Shown: positions 54,031-61,490 of the stretch, piece after piece | How positions within the stretch are numbered: the first letter of the stretch is position 1 | How the letters are laid out: each line of letters starts with the position of its first letter | Assembly: GCF_900143025.1 (NCBI RefSeq) | Contig: NZ_FRCT01000001.1 | Coordinates: forward strand, 372,001 to 436,000 | Direction of reading: 5' to 3' | Length of the DNA: 64,000 bases | Origin: Ruminococcus flavefaciens | GTDB lineage: Bacteria; Bacillota; Clostridia; Oscillospirales; Ruminococcaceae | Notes under the pieces: model-generated | The model's database searches: none | Told to the model about the DNA's origin: nothing | What the model saw: only the letters and a program-made list of their open reading frames with translations | Position numbers and translations under genes: made by a program

Positions 54031-55919
54031 TGCCTCCTGTAAAACAAAGAGAAATGGCTAAGCCTGAACATACCTTTGCCGCATTGAAGCGTATTTTCAG
54101 CTATATGCACGGCTTTCGCATACAGTTCGTATTAGTTATTATCGGGATATTCATCAGTGCCTTTGCGGGAATAGCGGGAAATTACCTGCTGAAGCCCATC
54201 ATCGACAATCTTGAGAACGCTTTCAAGACAGGTCACTGGAAATACGGCAAGTTCATAGGCATACTTACCGTTATGGCGGTAATATATGCTCTTGGTGCGT
54301 TGTCCACGCTGTTTTATCAGCGTGTGATGATGAAGATATCCACAACCACTCTCATGCGTATAAGAAACGACCTTTTCTGCAAAATGGAGATGCTCCCTAT
54401 ACGCTTCTTTGACAAGCATACTCACGGCGAGCTCATGAGCCTTTACACCAACGATACTGACGCTATACGCGAAATGCTCAGCAACAGTATCGCTCAGTTC
54501 ATAAGCTCCGCTATAACTATCGTGGGCGTTTTCACGGCTATGCTTATTTACAGCTGGAGACTTACCATACTCGTTGTGGCTGTACTGTTCGTCATAGTCA
54601 AGGTAATAGGCTTTGTGGGCTCACGAAGCGGAAAAGGCTTTGCGGCACAGCAGAAGGCTCTTGGCAGAGTAAACGGGTATATCGAGGAAATGATAGACGG
54701 TCAGAAGGTAGTAAAGGTATTCTGTCACGAGGAAAAGGCAGGAGAGGAGTTCGACGCACTTAACGAGGAGCTCTGCAAGGCTGCTACCCATGCAAATACC
54801 TTTGCCAATATCCTTATGCCGATCATGAACAATCTGTCCTATATACACTACGCTCTGACTGCTATTGCAGGCGGTATCATGGCTGTAAAGGGCATAGGCG
54901 GCATGACTGTTGGTACTGTTGTGTCTTATTTGCAGTTCACACGTTCCTTCTCGCACCCTATCACACAGGTTTCTCAGCAGTTAAACTCAGTTCTTACCGC
55001 ACTTGCAGGCGCTGAGCGTATCTTCCGCGTCATTGACGAAGAACCAGAAACTGATGACGGATATGTTACTCTTGTAAACGCTGATATAGCAGCTGACGGC
55101 ACTATTACCGAGTCTGACGAGCGTACAGGCAGATGGGCTTGGAAGCACCCTCACAAGGCTGACGGCACTGTTACCTATACCGAGGTGCGCGGAAACGTGG
55201 AATTCGATGACGTAGTATTCGGCTATGAGCCGAATAAGACTGTCCTCAACGGTATTTCGCTGTATGCAAAGCCCGGTCAGAAGATCGCCTTCGTTGGCTC
55301 TACTGGAGCAGGAAAGACTACCATAATCAATCTCATAAACCGCTTCTACGATGTACCCGAGGGCAAGATACGCTACGATGGCATAAACATCAACAAGATA
55401 AAGAAGGACGACCTGAGGCGTTCACAGTCTATAGTATTGCAGGATACCCACCTTTTCACAGGTACGGTAATGGAAAATATCCGCTACGGCAGACTTGACG
55501 CAACAGATGAGGAGGTATATGCGGCTGCTAAGCTGGCTAATGCCGACAGCTTCATACATCACCTTGAAAACGGCTATGATACCATGCTTACCGCTGACGG
55601 TGCAAACCTTTCACAGGGACAGAGACAGCTCCTTGCCATTGCCCGTGCTGCTGTTGCCGATCCTCCTGTGCTTATCCTCGACGAGGCTACAAGCTCTATC
55701 GACACACGTACAGAGGCTCTTATCGAAAAGGGTATGGACTCGCTCATGGAGGGCAGAACGGTATTCGTTATCGCTCACAGGCTTTCCACTGTCCGCAATT
55801 CCCACGCAATAATGGTGCTTGAGCACGGAAAGATAATCGAGCGCGGAAACCATAATGAGCTTATTGCTCAGCACGGAAAGTATTACCAGCTCTATACGGG
55901 AATGTTTGAGCTGTCGTAA
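54030..55919 (+). CDS. Heterodimeric ABC exporter, catalytic subunit
   Basis: 629 residues: six membrane segments (about 1-330), an insertion of about 45 residues before the ATPase (containing ITESDERTGRWAWKHPHKAD), then the nucleotide-binding domain. Walker A GSTGAGKTT, signature LSQGQRQLL and Walker B VLILDEATSSID with catalytic Glu are all intact. It pairs with the degenerate subunit upstream so that one of the two composite ATP sites is active. Related to BmrD-like multidrug exporters. The substrate cannot be predicted. Confidence 0.92.
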   Translation: MPPVKQREMAKPEHTFAALKRIFSYMHGFRIQFVLVIIGIFISAFAGIAGNYLLKPIIDNLENAFKTGHWKYGKFIGILTVMAVIYALGALSTLFYQRVMMKISTTTLMRIRNDLFCKMEMLPIRFFDKHTHGELMSLYTNDTDAIREMLSNSIAQFISSAITIVGVFTAMLIYSWRLTILVVAVLFVIVKVIGFVGSRSGKGFAAQQKALGRVNGYIEEMIDGQKVVKVFCHEEKAGEEFDALNEELCKAATHANTFANILMPIMNNLSYIHYALTAIAGGIMAVKGIGGMTVGTVVSYLQFTRSFSHPITQVSQQLNSVLTALAGAERIFRVIDEEPETDDGYVTLVNADIAADGTITESDERTGRWAWKHPHKADGTVTYTEVRGNVEFDDVVFGYEPNKTVLNGISLYAKPGQKIAFVGSTGAGKTTIINLINRFYDVPEGKIRYDGININKIKKDDLRRSQSIVLQDTHLFTGTVMENIRYGRLDATDEEVYAAAKLANADSFIHHLENGYDTMLTADGANLSQGQRQLLAIARAAVADPPVLILDEATSSIDTRTEALIEKGMDSLMEGRTVFVIAHRLSTVRNSHAIMVLEHGKIIERGNHNELIAQHGKYYQLYTGMFELS

Positions 55920-55975
55920 GTTATTTTACACAATTCATTTTTTTGCCGCAGATAAAAGTTTGTTGAATAAACAGC

Positions 55976-56004
55976 TTGAATCTGCGGCATTTATCGTGTA
56001 TTAT
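55976..56004 (+). promoter_or_regulatory. Candidate promoter of the lipoprotein gene, overlapped by a hairpin
   Basis: TTGAAT (55976-55981) and TATTAT (55999-56004) with a 17-bp spacer. An inverted repeat GCCGCAGAT / ATCTGCGGC (55945-55953 and 55980-55988) overlaps the -35 and could be an operator or the exporter's terminator. Confidence 0.45.
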
Positions 56005-56043
56005 TATATTAGTATAAAGTATGACACGGAAAGAGGATAATAT

Positions 56044-56772
56044 ATGAAAATAAGAAGAATATTCTCGGTACTGGCTGCCGCTGCTGTTATCTGCGGTACT
56101 GCTTCATGCAACGAAAAGGTCAAGACCAGTAAGAATGCTGATGATACTGTTAATAAGTCTGCTGCTCCTTCAGACCTTTCGGGCGTTGATTTTGAGGATA
56201 CAGTTACAGCTGGCTCGGGCGATGCTTACCTTGCTATTGCCGATAAGGACTTCACTATGCAGTATCTCGGCGGAAGCGATGAGAATAATCAGCTCACTTT
56301 TGATGCAGGAGTTGTCCACATCGACGGCAACGGAGATTATAAGGTAAGTGTAAATGCGGACACAAAGGGCTTCAGATACAGAGCTACGGGAGATCCCGAT
56401 AAAGAGTACAAGCCAAAGGGTCTGGAATATGCTGCTGTTATTATAAATGACGGCGAAGCTGCTGTTCCCGATGCAGTTATCACTATCAAGAAGGTAAAGG
56501 TGGACGGTAAGGATATAGAGCTGAAAAAGAAGAGCTTTACCTATACGGACGCAGGAAAGCTCCGCTCGAATATTTTCAATGAGTGGATAGCAGATGACGG
56601 ACTCCCTGAAGATTCAAGGACGGATAAGGGGGCGCTTTTCAATAATTTCGATAATTCTTCCCCCTCAGATATCAACGACGGAAGCTATTCAGCTCAGCTT
56701 GTTGATACTGGCGTATTCAATGAATGGACTAAGGTAGAGGTGGAATTCAGCATTTCCGGACTTGATAAATAA
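56044..56772 (+). CDS. Putative lipoprotein with beta-sandwich-like domain
   Basis: 242 residues with a lipoprotein signal ending GTASC (Cys22), then a linker to about residue 55. The domain from about 58 begins SGDAYLAIADKDFTMQYLGG and continues VVHIDGNGDYKVSVNAD, a pattern seen in carbohydrate-binding-like beta-sandwich modules of secreted Clostridial proteins. The family is not identified with certainty and no catalytic residues are evident. It could be a surface glycan-binding protein. It is a single gene with its own promoter candidate and a terminator. Confidence 0.65.
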   Translation: MKIRRIFSVLAAAAVICGTASCNEKVKTSKNADDTVNKSAAPSDLSGVDFEDTVTAGSGDAYLAIADKDFTMQYLGGSDENNQLTFDAGVVHIDGNGDYKVSVNADTKGFRYRATGDPDKEYKPKGLEYAAVIINDGEAAVPDAVITIKKVKVDGKDIELKKKSFTYTDAGKLRSNIFNEWIADDGLPEDSRTDKGALFNNFDNSSPSDINDGSYSAQLVDTGVFNEWTKVEVEFSISGLDK

Positions 56773-56787
56773 CACATAAATCCACAG

Positions 56788-56820
56788 AATCCTCACGATT
56801 TATCCGTGAGGATTTTTCTT
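56788..56820 (+). terminator. Terminator after the lipoprotein gene
   Basis: 10-bp stem AATCCTCACG / CGTGAGGATT with a 7-nt loop and a T-rich tail. Confidence 0.88.
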
Positions 56821-56955
56821 TTCGTTCAGTTTTCTGTCACAGAATACACATATCGGGGGAATATAATACAAGCATAGAACAACGGGAAACAGAAGTTCTC
56901 CCGTGAGATCATTTACAGACAGCTTCTATTTTTCATATAAACCACCCTAAAAAGG

Positions 56956-56983
56956 AAAGGCACTCGGTTACGGGTGCTTTTTC
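56956..56983 (+). terminator. Second terminator-like hairpin upstream of the YbjN-like gene
   Basis: Stem GCACTCG / CGGGTGC (one G-T pair), extendable with A-T pairs, followed by TTTTTC. It is about 170 bp beyond the first terminator, so it may end a separate small transcript. Confidence 0.6.
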
Positions 56984-57009
56984 TGTTTAAAAAATATTAT
57001 TAATCAATA

Positions 57010-57038
57010 TTGACAAATTATCCGCGGTGTGTTATAAT
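57010..57038 (+). promoter_or_regulatory. Consensus sigma-A promoter of the YbjN-like gene
   Basis: TTGACA at 57010-57015 and TATAAT at 57033-57038 with a 17-bp spacer. It shows that the reading frame upstream of the ATG at 57088 is not translated. Confidence 0.88.
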
Positions 57039-57087
57039 GAAATTACAGCAAAATTACCGAAAACTACCACAAATGGAGGAAAAAACA

Positions 57088-57537
57088 ATGGCTGATAATA
57101 CAATGTCTAAAGTAGTTGCAGATTTCTGCGAGCTTCTCAGAGAAAGAAATGTTCCCTTCGAGACTAATGAGAAGGACGCAAATATGCTTAGATTTCGCAC
57201 AAAGCTGCCTCACAATGAAAGTGTGACACCACTTGTGTTCATTCATGTGAACGGAGATACTAATGCTCTTTCACTTGCACTGAGCCAGATGGTACGCTTC
57301 AATGAGCCTGAGGTCGATGTATATAAGGTTATCAATGAATTCAATTCAGACCCCGAGTGTTTCGGCTGCAAGATGTTCATTGACGAGCGCGGCGAGCTTA
57401 TCGTTCTTGTAAATTCTGTAGTCGGCGGAGAGACTCCTCACAGACTTGTAGAGGATTATCTCAACATATCTATTCTCTGCATAGACAAGCACCTCGGAAA
57501 AATTCTTGAAATAATTAAGAATAGCGAAAATAATTAA
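57088..57537 (+). CDS. YbjN-like protein of unknown function
   Basis: 149 residues from the ATG at 57088 with GGAGGA 8-9 bp upstream; a longer frame from 57010 begins inside the promoter. The protein is soluble and acidic. Residues 8-148 resemble YbjN/secretion-chaperone-like alpha/beta folds: a helix KVVADFCELLRERN, strand TPLVFIHVNGD, and a late helix PHRLVEDYLNISILCIDKHL. Such folds act as small regulators or chaperones. I could not name a family firmly. It is a single gene with its own consensus promoter and a strong terminator. Confidence 0.65.
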   Translation: MADNTMSKVVADFCELLRERNVPFETNEKDANMLRFRTKLPHNESVTPLVFIHVNGDTNALSLALSQMVRFNEPEVDVYKVINEFNSDPECFGCKMFIDERGELIVLVNSVVGGETPHRLVEDYLNISILCIDKHLGKILEIIKNSENN

Positions 57538-57584
57538 CGATATATAGGCAAAAATACGAATTATTTTTCGGATAAAGCAAAATC

Positions 57585-57630
57585 AATTCTACGTTTTGTA
57601 TACTTTTTATTGTACAAAACGTAGAATTTT
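57585..57630 (+). terminator. Terminator with a perfect 16-bp stem
   Basis: AATTCTACGTTTTGTA (57585-57600) and its exact complement (57613-57628) with a 12-nt loop, followed by TT. The stem is AT-rich and the T tract short, so it could also act as an operator or processing site. Confidence 0.65.
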
Positions 57631-57751
57631 GTTGTGAAATTCGACAGTTTGCATCAAAACCTCTTTAAATTTATATTTACTTGTGCTAAACTATAATTAA
57701 CAAACAGTTATATTTTATGAGCACAAAAAATATGTTTATGGAGGTGTTGGT

Positions 57752-58885
57752 ATGAGAAAGATCAGAAATACTTCATCAAAGGCAATGGCGGCTTTTTTAT
57801 CTGTATTAATGGCGTTGAGCTTTTTGACTTATCGTCCGAGGGTCGCTCATGCCGTGGAAGACACTGACCTTAAAGTAATGGCAGACGAGATAGTTATACT
57901 TGTCAATGAGGCAAGAGCAGACGCAGGCTTGAAGCCGCTGAGAGCTGTTCCTTACCTTAACGATAAGGCGCGTGAGCGTGCAAGAGAGCTTATCTTTGAT
58001 TTCAGCCATTATCGCCCGGGCAGAAGAATTTTCTACCTTACGAATGAATGTGAATTCACTCTTGAAGATGTGAGCGAGGAGCTTACAGAGTCTATCGCAA
58101 AGCAGCTCGATGAGAAATGGTGCTTTGCAACATGGAGCGAGGACAAGAAGAGCTTCAGAGTCGATGTGAAGAAAAAGGACGACGTTGAAAGCGTACTTAT
58201 CTGCGAGAACGTTAGCTTCAGCAGCTTCGAAACTACAGAGGGGCTTGCCGAAAAGATAAGCGGAAAGCAGTTTTTTGAAACATGGAGCGAGGATAATAAA
58301 TCATTCAGCGTTGACAAGAAATATGAGTCCGCTGTAAATAAGTTCCTCCAGGAAGAAAAAATCAAGTATACTATGGGCGATCTTTTCATCACCATAATAG
58401 ATGCAGGTCTTGTTCCTTATGCAAGAGCAGGAGAGAATACAGCCGGCGGTTCTGATAATGCAAAGGCTACATTCAATCAGTGGAAGGGCTCGCCTGTTCA
58501 CTGGAAAGCTATAATGAACCCCGATTATACACACATCGGTGTTGGCGTGGCTTATGAGAAGGACAGCACATTCAGATACTACTGGGATCAGATATTCATA
58601 GGCACTACTAAGGAGCTTGACGGTCAGTATATCCCCGAAAGCACAAAGACTGTCCCCGTTGGTTCAGGCGATCTCAACGGCGATAAGGAAATAAGCTCGT
58701 TCGATCTTATTACTATAAACAAGTTCCTGGCAAAGGAAATCGAATTCAACGAGCTCCAGATGCAGAGTGCGGATCTTTTACAGGACGGTATAATAACTGC
58801 TGCCGATGCAGTGGTGCTGAGAAAGTATATCCTGGGTCGGTTCCATACCATTCCTGTTACTATGGAAATGTTTTTGAATGGATAG
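57752..58885 (+). CDS. Secreted CAP-domain protein with dockerin
   Basis: 377 residues. A signal peptide ends near VAHAVE (residue 35). The CAP/SCP domain is split: first half at 42-92 (VILVNEARADAGLKPL, FDFSHYRPGR with a conserved His), second half at 212-284 (GENTAGGS, WKGSPVHWKAIM, HIGVGVAY). Between them (about 96-205) is an insertion with two related units, each containing TWSEDxKSF (residues 113-150 and 163-199). A dockerin ends the protein (306-365: GDLNGDKEISSFDLITINKFL-type repeat and ADLLQDGIITAADAVVLRKYI). The dockerin would attach it to a cohesin on the cell surface. CAP activity in bacteria is mostly unknown. A GGAGGTG site precedes the ATG. Confidence 0.88.
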   Translation: MRKIRNTSSKAMAAFLSVLMALSFLTYRPRVAHAVEDTDLKVMADEIVILVNEARADAGLKPLRAVPYLNDKARERARELIFDFSHYRPGRRIFYLTNECEFTLEDVSEELTESIAKQLDEKWCFATWSEDKKSFRVDVKKKDDVESVLICENVSFSSFETTEGLAEKISGKQFFETWSEDNKSFSVDKKYESAVNKFLQEEKIKYTMGDLFITIIDAGLVPYARAGENTAGGSDNAKATFNQWKGSPVHWKAIMNPDYTHIGVGVAYEKDSTFRYYWDQIFIGTTKELDGQYIPESTKTVPVGSGDLNGDKEISSFDLITINKFLAKEIEFNELQMQSADLLQDGIITAADAVVLRKYILGRFHTIPVTMEMFLNG

Positions 58886-58922
58886 ATAAAGAAGAGGGAA
58901 AATATAGAAAAGTGTGTTCATG

Positions 58923-58959
58923 GCAGAAGCAGCTGAGAGATCAGCTGCTTCTGCTTTTT
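58923..58959 (+). terminator. Terminator after the CAP-dockerin gene
   Basis: 14-bp perfect stem GCAGAAGCAGCTGA / TCAGCTGCTTCTGC with loop GAGA and a T run. Confidence 0.92.
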
Positions 58960-58967
58960 ATATATAC

Positions 58968-58996
58968 TTGCAGAATGACGAAAAAAGTGGTATCAT
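58968..58996 (+). promoter_or_regulatory. Candidate housekeeping promoter of the sigma/anti-sigma operon
   Basis: TTGCAG (58968-58973) and TATCAT (58991-58996) with a 17-bp spacer, about 110 bp before the sigma-factor start. Confidence 0.4.
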
Positions 58997-59030
58997 CATA
59001 TAGTCGGAAGAAAAATAATTTTTCATGTGC

Positions 59031-59057
59031 TGTAACATTTTATAAGGGTGCTGCGAA
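59031..59057 (+). promoter_or_regulatory. ECF-type autoregulatory promoter candidate
   Basis: TGTAAC (59031-59036), 17 bp, then CGAA (59054-59057). This resembles B. subtilis sigma-X-type promoters (TGTAAC, 17 bp, CGWC) and is 48 bp upstream of an ECF sigma gene, the usual place for autoregulation. Confidence 0.55.
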
Positions 59058-59105
59058 TGTTCTTTATGAAAGGTCGACCTTGAAAAATATAAAGGAGGAA
59101 TGAGT

Positions 59106-59672
59106 ATGACAAGCAACGAGCTTAAAGCAATGCTTGAGCGATCACCTGCGGAATGCCATAGGGCTCTTGTCAAAGAATACGGAAAATACGTTTATGCGAT
59201 AGTTTTCAATAAACTCAGAAACTGCGGTACAAGGGAAGATATAGAAGAGTGTGTGAGCGATGTCTTTGCTACTATATTTATGAAGTATGAATTCGATGAA
59301 AACTGCGACCGCGATATAAAGGGTTATATCGCCACAGTCGCAAAGAGAAGTGCAATAGACCGTTTCAGAAGCCTTACAGCGAGAAATAATCATACCGTAT
59401 ATTCTGATGATGACGAGATGCAGGAGCTTGTCTCGGACTTCAGCGTTGACGAGCGCGTTGACCGCTCTGAACTCCGAAGAGTGCTTCTCAACAAGATAGA
59501 TGAGCTTGGCGAGCCTGATTCAACAATACTTATACAAAAATTCTACTATAATCGCAAATCGGCGGAGATCGCAAAGTCTTTATTTATGTCTGATGCTTCG
59601 GTCAGAACAAGATGCAGCCGTGCAATGGCAAAGCTGAAAGTCAAGCTTGCCGAAGCAGGTATAACAAGGTAA
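59106..59672 (+). CDS. ECF-family RNA polymerase sigma factor
   Basis: 188 residues from the ATG at 59106, 7 bp after GGAGG; the ATG at 59100 is too close to that site. Region 2 (about 20-90) includes VSDVFATIFMKYEFD and DRDIKGYIATVAKRSAIDRFR; region 4 (about 125-182) has a helix-turn-helix SAEIAKSLFMSDASVRTRCSR. There is no region 1 or 3, as in ECF factors. The next gene, 13 bp away, encodes a one-pass membrane protein that probably holds this factor inactive. The target genes are unknown; the preceding CAP-dockerin gene has its own transcription unit. Confidence 0.9.
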   Translation: MTSNELKAMLERSPAECHRALVKEYGKYVYAIVFNKLRNCGTREDIEECVSDVFATIFMKYEFDENCDRDIKGYIATVAKRSAIDRFRSLTARNNHTVYSDDDEMQELVSDFSVDERVDRSELRRVLLNKIDELGEPDSTILIQKFYYNRKSAEIAKSLFMSDASVRTRCSRAMAKLKVKLAEAGITR

Positions 59673-59685
59673 AGGGGGAGAAGCT

Positions 59686-61170
59686 ATGAAAGAGAAAAAT
59701 ATATTCGATATACTCGGAAATGCAGAGGACGATTCTATGGAAAGACTTACTGACAAGTGTCCTGAGATAACAGATGCACAGCTCGAAAAGATACTTTCTA
59801 TGAGCGAAAAGAAATATGAAATTAAAAAGAAAGAAATGTTTGGAAACAGAACAGAGAAAGATAATAATATAAAAATGACGAAAAATGATGTTGTAGAGGG
59901 CGTTGAAAGGGTACGCAGACCTGCATGGCTCACACCTTTGTATTCAGTCGCATCACTTATTCTTGTGGCAGGAGTTGTGCTTGGTGCTATGGCTTTCATG
60001 CGCAAGGATAAACCAGGAAAGATAGACACAGGCGTTATAAATCCTGCTGTTACAGCTACAACAATAAAGGTAAGCGGTACAACTCATGTATCCACTGACA
60101 AGAACGGCTCTACTATCACCACAACAGTAACAACGACTGCAATAGACGGCAAGGCAAAGACCGAGGTCGTGACTGTTGAAGGCGGTAAGGCAGTAAATGA
60201 AGAGATAAAAGAATTCGTTGGCGAGTGGAAGTATCAGGTCTCAGCATCAGGCTATAATACTGTGGATAAGGGTGCAAAGGATAACGGTATCGTAGTCGTA
60301 CACGAGGACGGAACATACACATACACCGACATTAACGGCAATGTGGAAACAGGTACAGTAAAGGCTGGCGTTGAGGAATTCGGCGGTTCAAGCTCCCGTA
60401 CTGTAAATTTCTATAAGGGTTCTGAGTTCAGCTTTGGCGGCTATTACCATGAACCTGATGTGATATCTATCGGAAACGGCAGTGCGTCACGTCTGGTAAG
60501 AGGAACTATGTATAATGATTACGGCAAGCCTGATTATACGGAATATCAGAATACCGCACGTAATCTGGTTGAAAAATACTACGAAATGATACCGGAGTTT
60601 TTGTTCAGGTTCAGAGAATACAGAAATATGAATGATACTGTTACTTTTAAGCTTAAATCTCTTAATTCAGGTGAAATAGAAGATGTAGTATTTGCTCGTA
60701 TTTCAGGCAATGGACTTGAATTCAATTCAATGGACGATATTTATGCCTATAAAAGAACAGTAATGACAGAAAGCTATTATGAAGCAGCTTTATATGCTGA
60801 TTATAAGTATATTGATGATAGTTATAACAGCGGCGACTATATAGACGAAACAGGTGTTCTGCCAAGTAAAGCGATCAACAGCAAAGGTTATATTATATAC
60901 AGAGGCAATCTGTATGTAAGCACAAGCCCTGAACAGGTAGGCTGGATAGGTCATACAGCTCCTACAGAGCCGATAATCATAACAGATGTTACAGCTACAT
61001 CATTCAGAGCTTATTATCCAAGTATTATTGGAAATTACGGATCCGAAACACATCTGAGCTGTGATATATTTGATTTCGTTCTTGACCCAAGCTGCAATGA
61101 CTGGAGAATAAACAGTCTCACATATGACGATTACTCTGTATATCAGACAAAGGCAGCAGAAAATAGCTAA
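59686..61170 (+). CDS. Probable anti-sigma factor with large extracytoplasmic domain
   Basis: 494 residues. The first about 80 are cytoplasmic and charged (including AQLEKILSMSEKKYEIKKKE), then one membrane segment (about 83-105), a Thr-rich stalk (TTVTTTAIDG) and an external region of about 340 residues. The outer part begins EFVGEWKYQVSASGY, a lipocalin-like start, with a Tyr-rich second half. Position 13 bp after an ECF sigma gene and this topology indicate a membrane anti-sigma factor that senses something outside. No zinc anti-sigma motif (HxxxCxxC) is visible, so binding would be by another class of helix bundle. The second half becomes more AT-rich. Confidence 0.75.
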   Translation: MKEKNIFDILGNAEDDSMERLTDKCPEITDAQLEKILSMSEKKYEIKKKEMFGNRTEKDNNIKMTKNDVVEGVERVRRPAWLTPLYSVASLILVAGVVLGAMAFMRKDKPGKIDTGVINPAVTATTIKVSGTTHVSTDKNGSTITTTVTTTAIDGKAKTEVVTVEGGKAVNEEIKEFVGEWKYQVSASGYNTVDKGAKDNGIVVVHEDGTYTYTDINGNVETGTVKAGVEEFGGSSSRTVNFYKGSEFSFGGYYHEPDVISIGNGSASRLVRGTMYNDYGKPDYTEYQNTARNLVEKYYEMIPEFLFRFREYRNMNDTVTFKLKSLNSGEIEDVVFARISGNGLEFNSMDDIYAYKRTVMTESYYEAALYADYKYIDDSYNSGDYIDETGVLPSKAINSKGYIIYRGNLYVSTSPEQVGWIGHTAPTEPIIITDVTATSFRAYYPSIIGNYGSETHLSCDIFDFVLDPSCNDWRINSLTYDDYSVYQTKAAENS

Positions 61171-61173
61171 ACT

Positions 61174-61477
61174 AAAAGCCCCGACTTTAACCGTGATACT
61201 AATATAGTATTTTTGTACCTTATATTGAGGGAAACCCTTTTGAAAAAGGGTTCTCCCTCAAACTCCCTTCCTAAAACTTCTGGTTTTATTTTTTCACAGA
61301 TAGGGCGCACTCAAAATAAAAAAGTTCCGCAAGTAATGCGGGGGGGCCCTATCTGTGAAAAAATCAGCTAAAAAGTCTTTGGAAAGGGGTTCGGGGAAGA
61401 ACCTTTCCTCAGAAAGGTTTTCCCCGATAAAAAGTATAAACTGCTATATGGGTATCGTGGTTAAGTCGGGGCTTTAT
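61174..61477. repeat. Nested inverted-repeat element of about 300 bp
   Basis: Outer arms at 61174-61199 and 61451-61476 (AAAGCCCCGACTT core) match imperfectly. Inside are the hairpin 61227-61259 (GAGGGA-type arms around AAGGGTT), a perfect 18-bp inverted repeat at 61289-61306 and 61346-61363 (TTTTTTCACAGATAGGGC and complement, 39-nt loop), and a GGGGAA / TTCCCC-type hairpin near 61394-61426. It fills the gap between the anti-sigma gene and the convergent kinase gene and may be a MITE-like insertion or a structured RNA. No reading frame is credible. Confidence 0.65.
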
Positions 61478-61490
61478 TTATATAACTATA

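Larger units (their letters stand above)
56773..57087. other. Gap with two terminators that may enclose a small RNA
   Basis: After the lipoprotein terminator, TATAAT at 56862-56867 (no clear -35) is followed by a hairpin at 56882-56904 (ACGGGA / TCCCGT) and a second terminator at 56956-56983. A transcript from about 56874 to 56985 would be about 110 nt with no credible reading frame. The promoter of the next gene follows at 57010. Confidence 0.4.
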
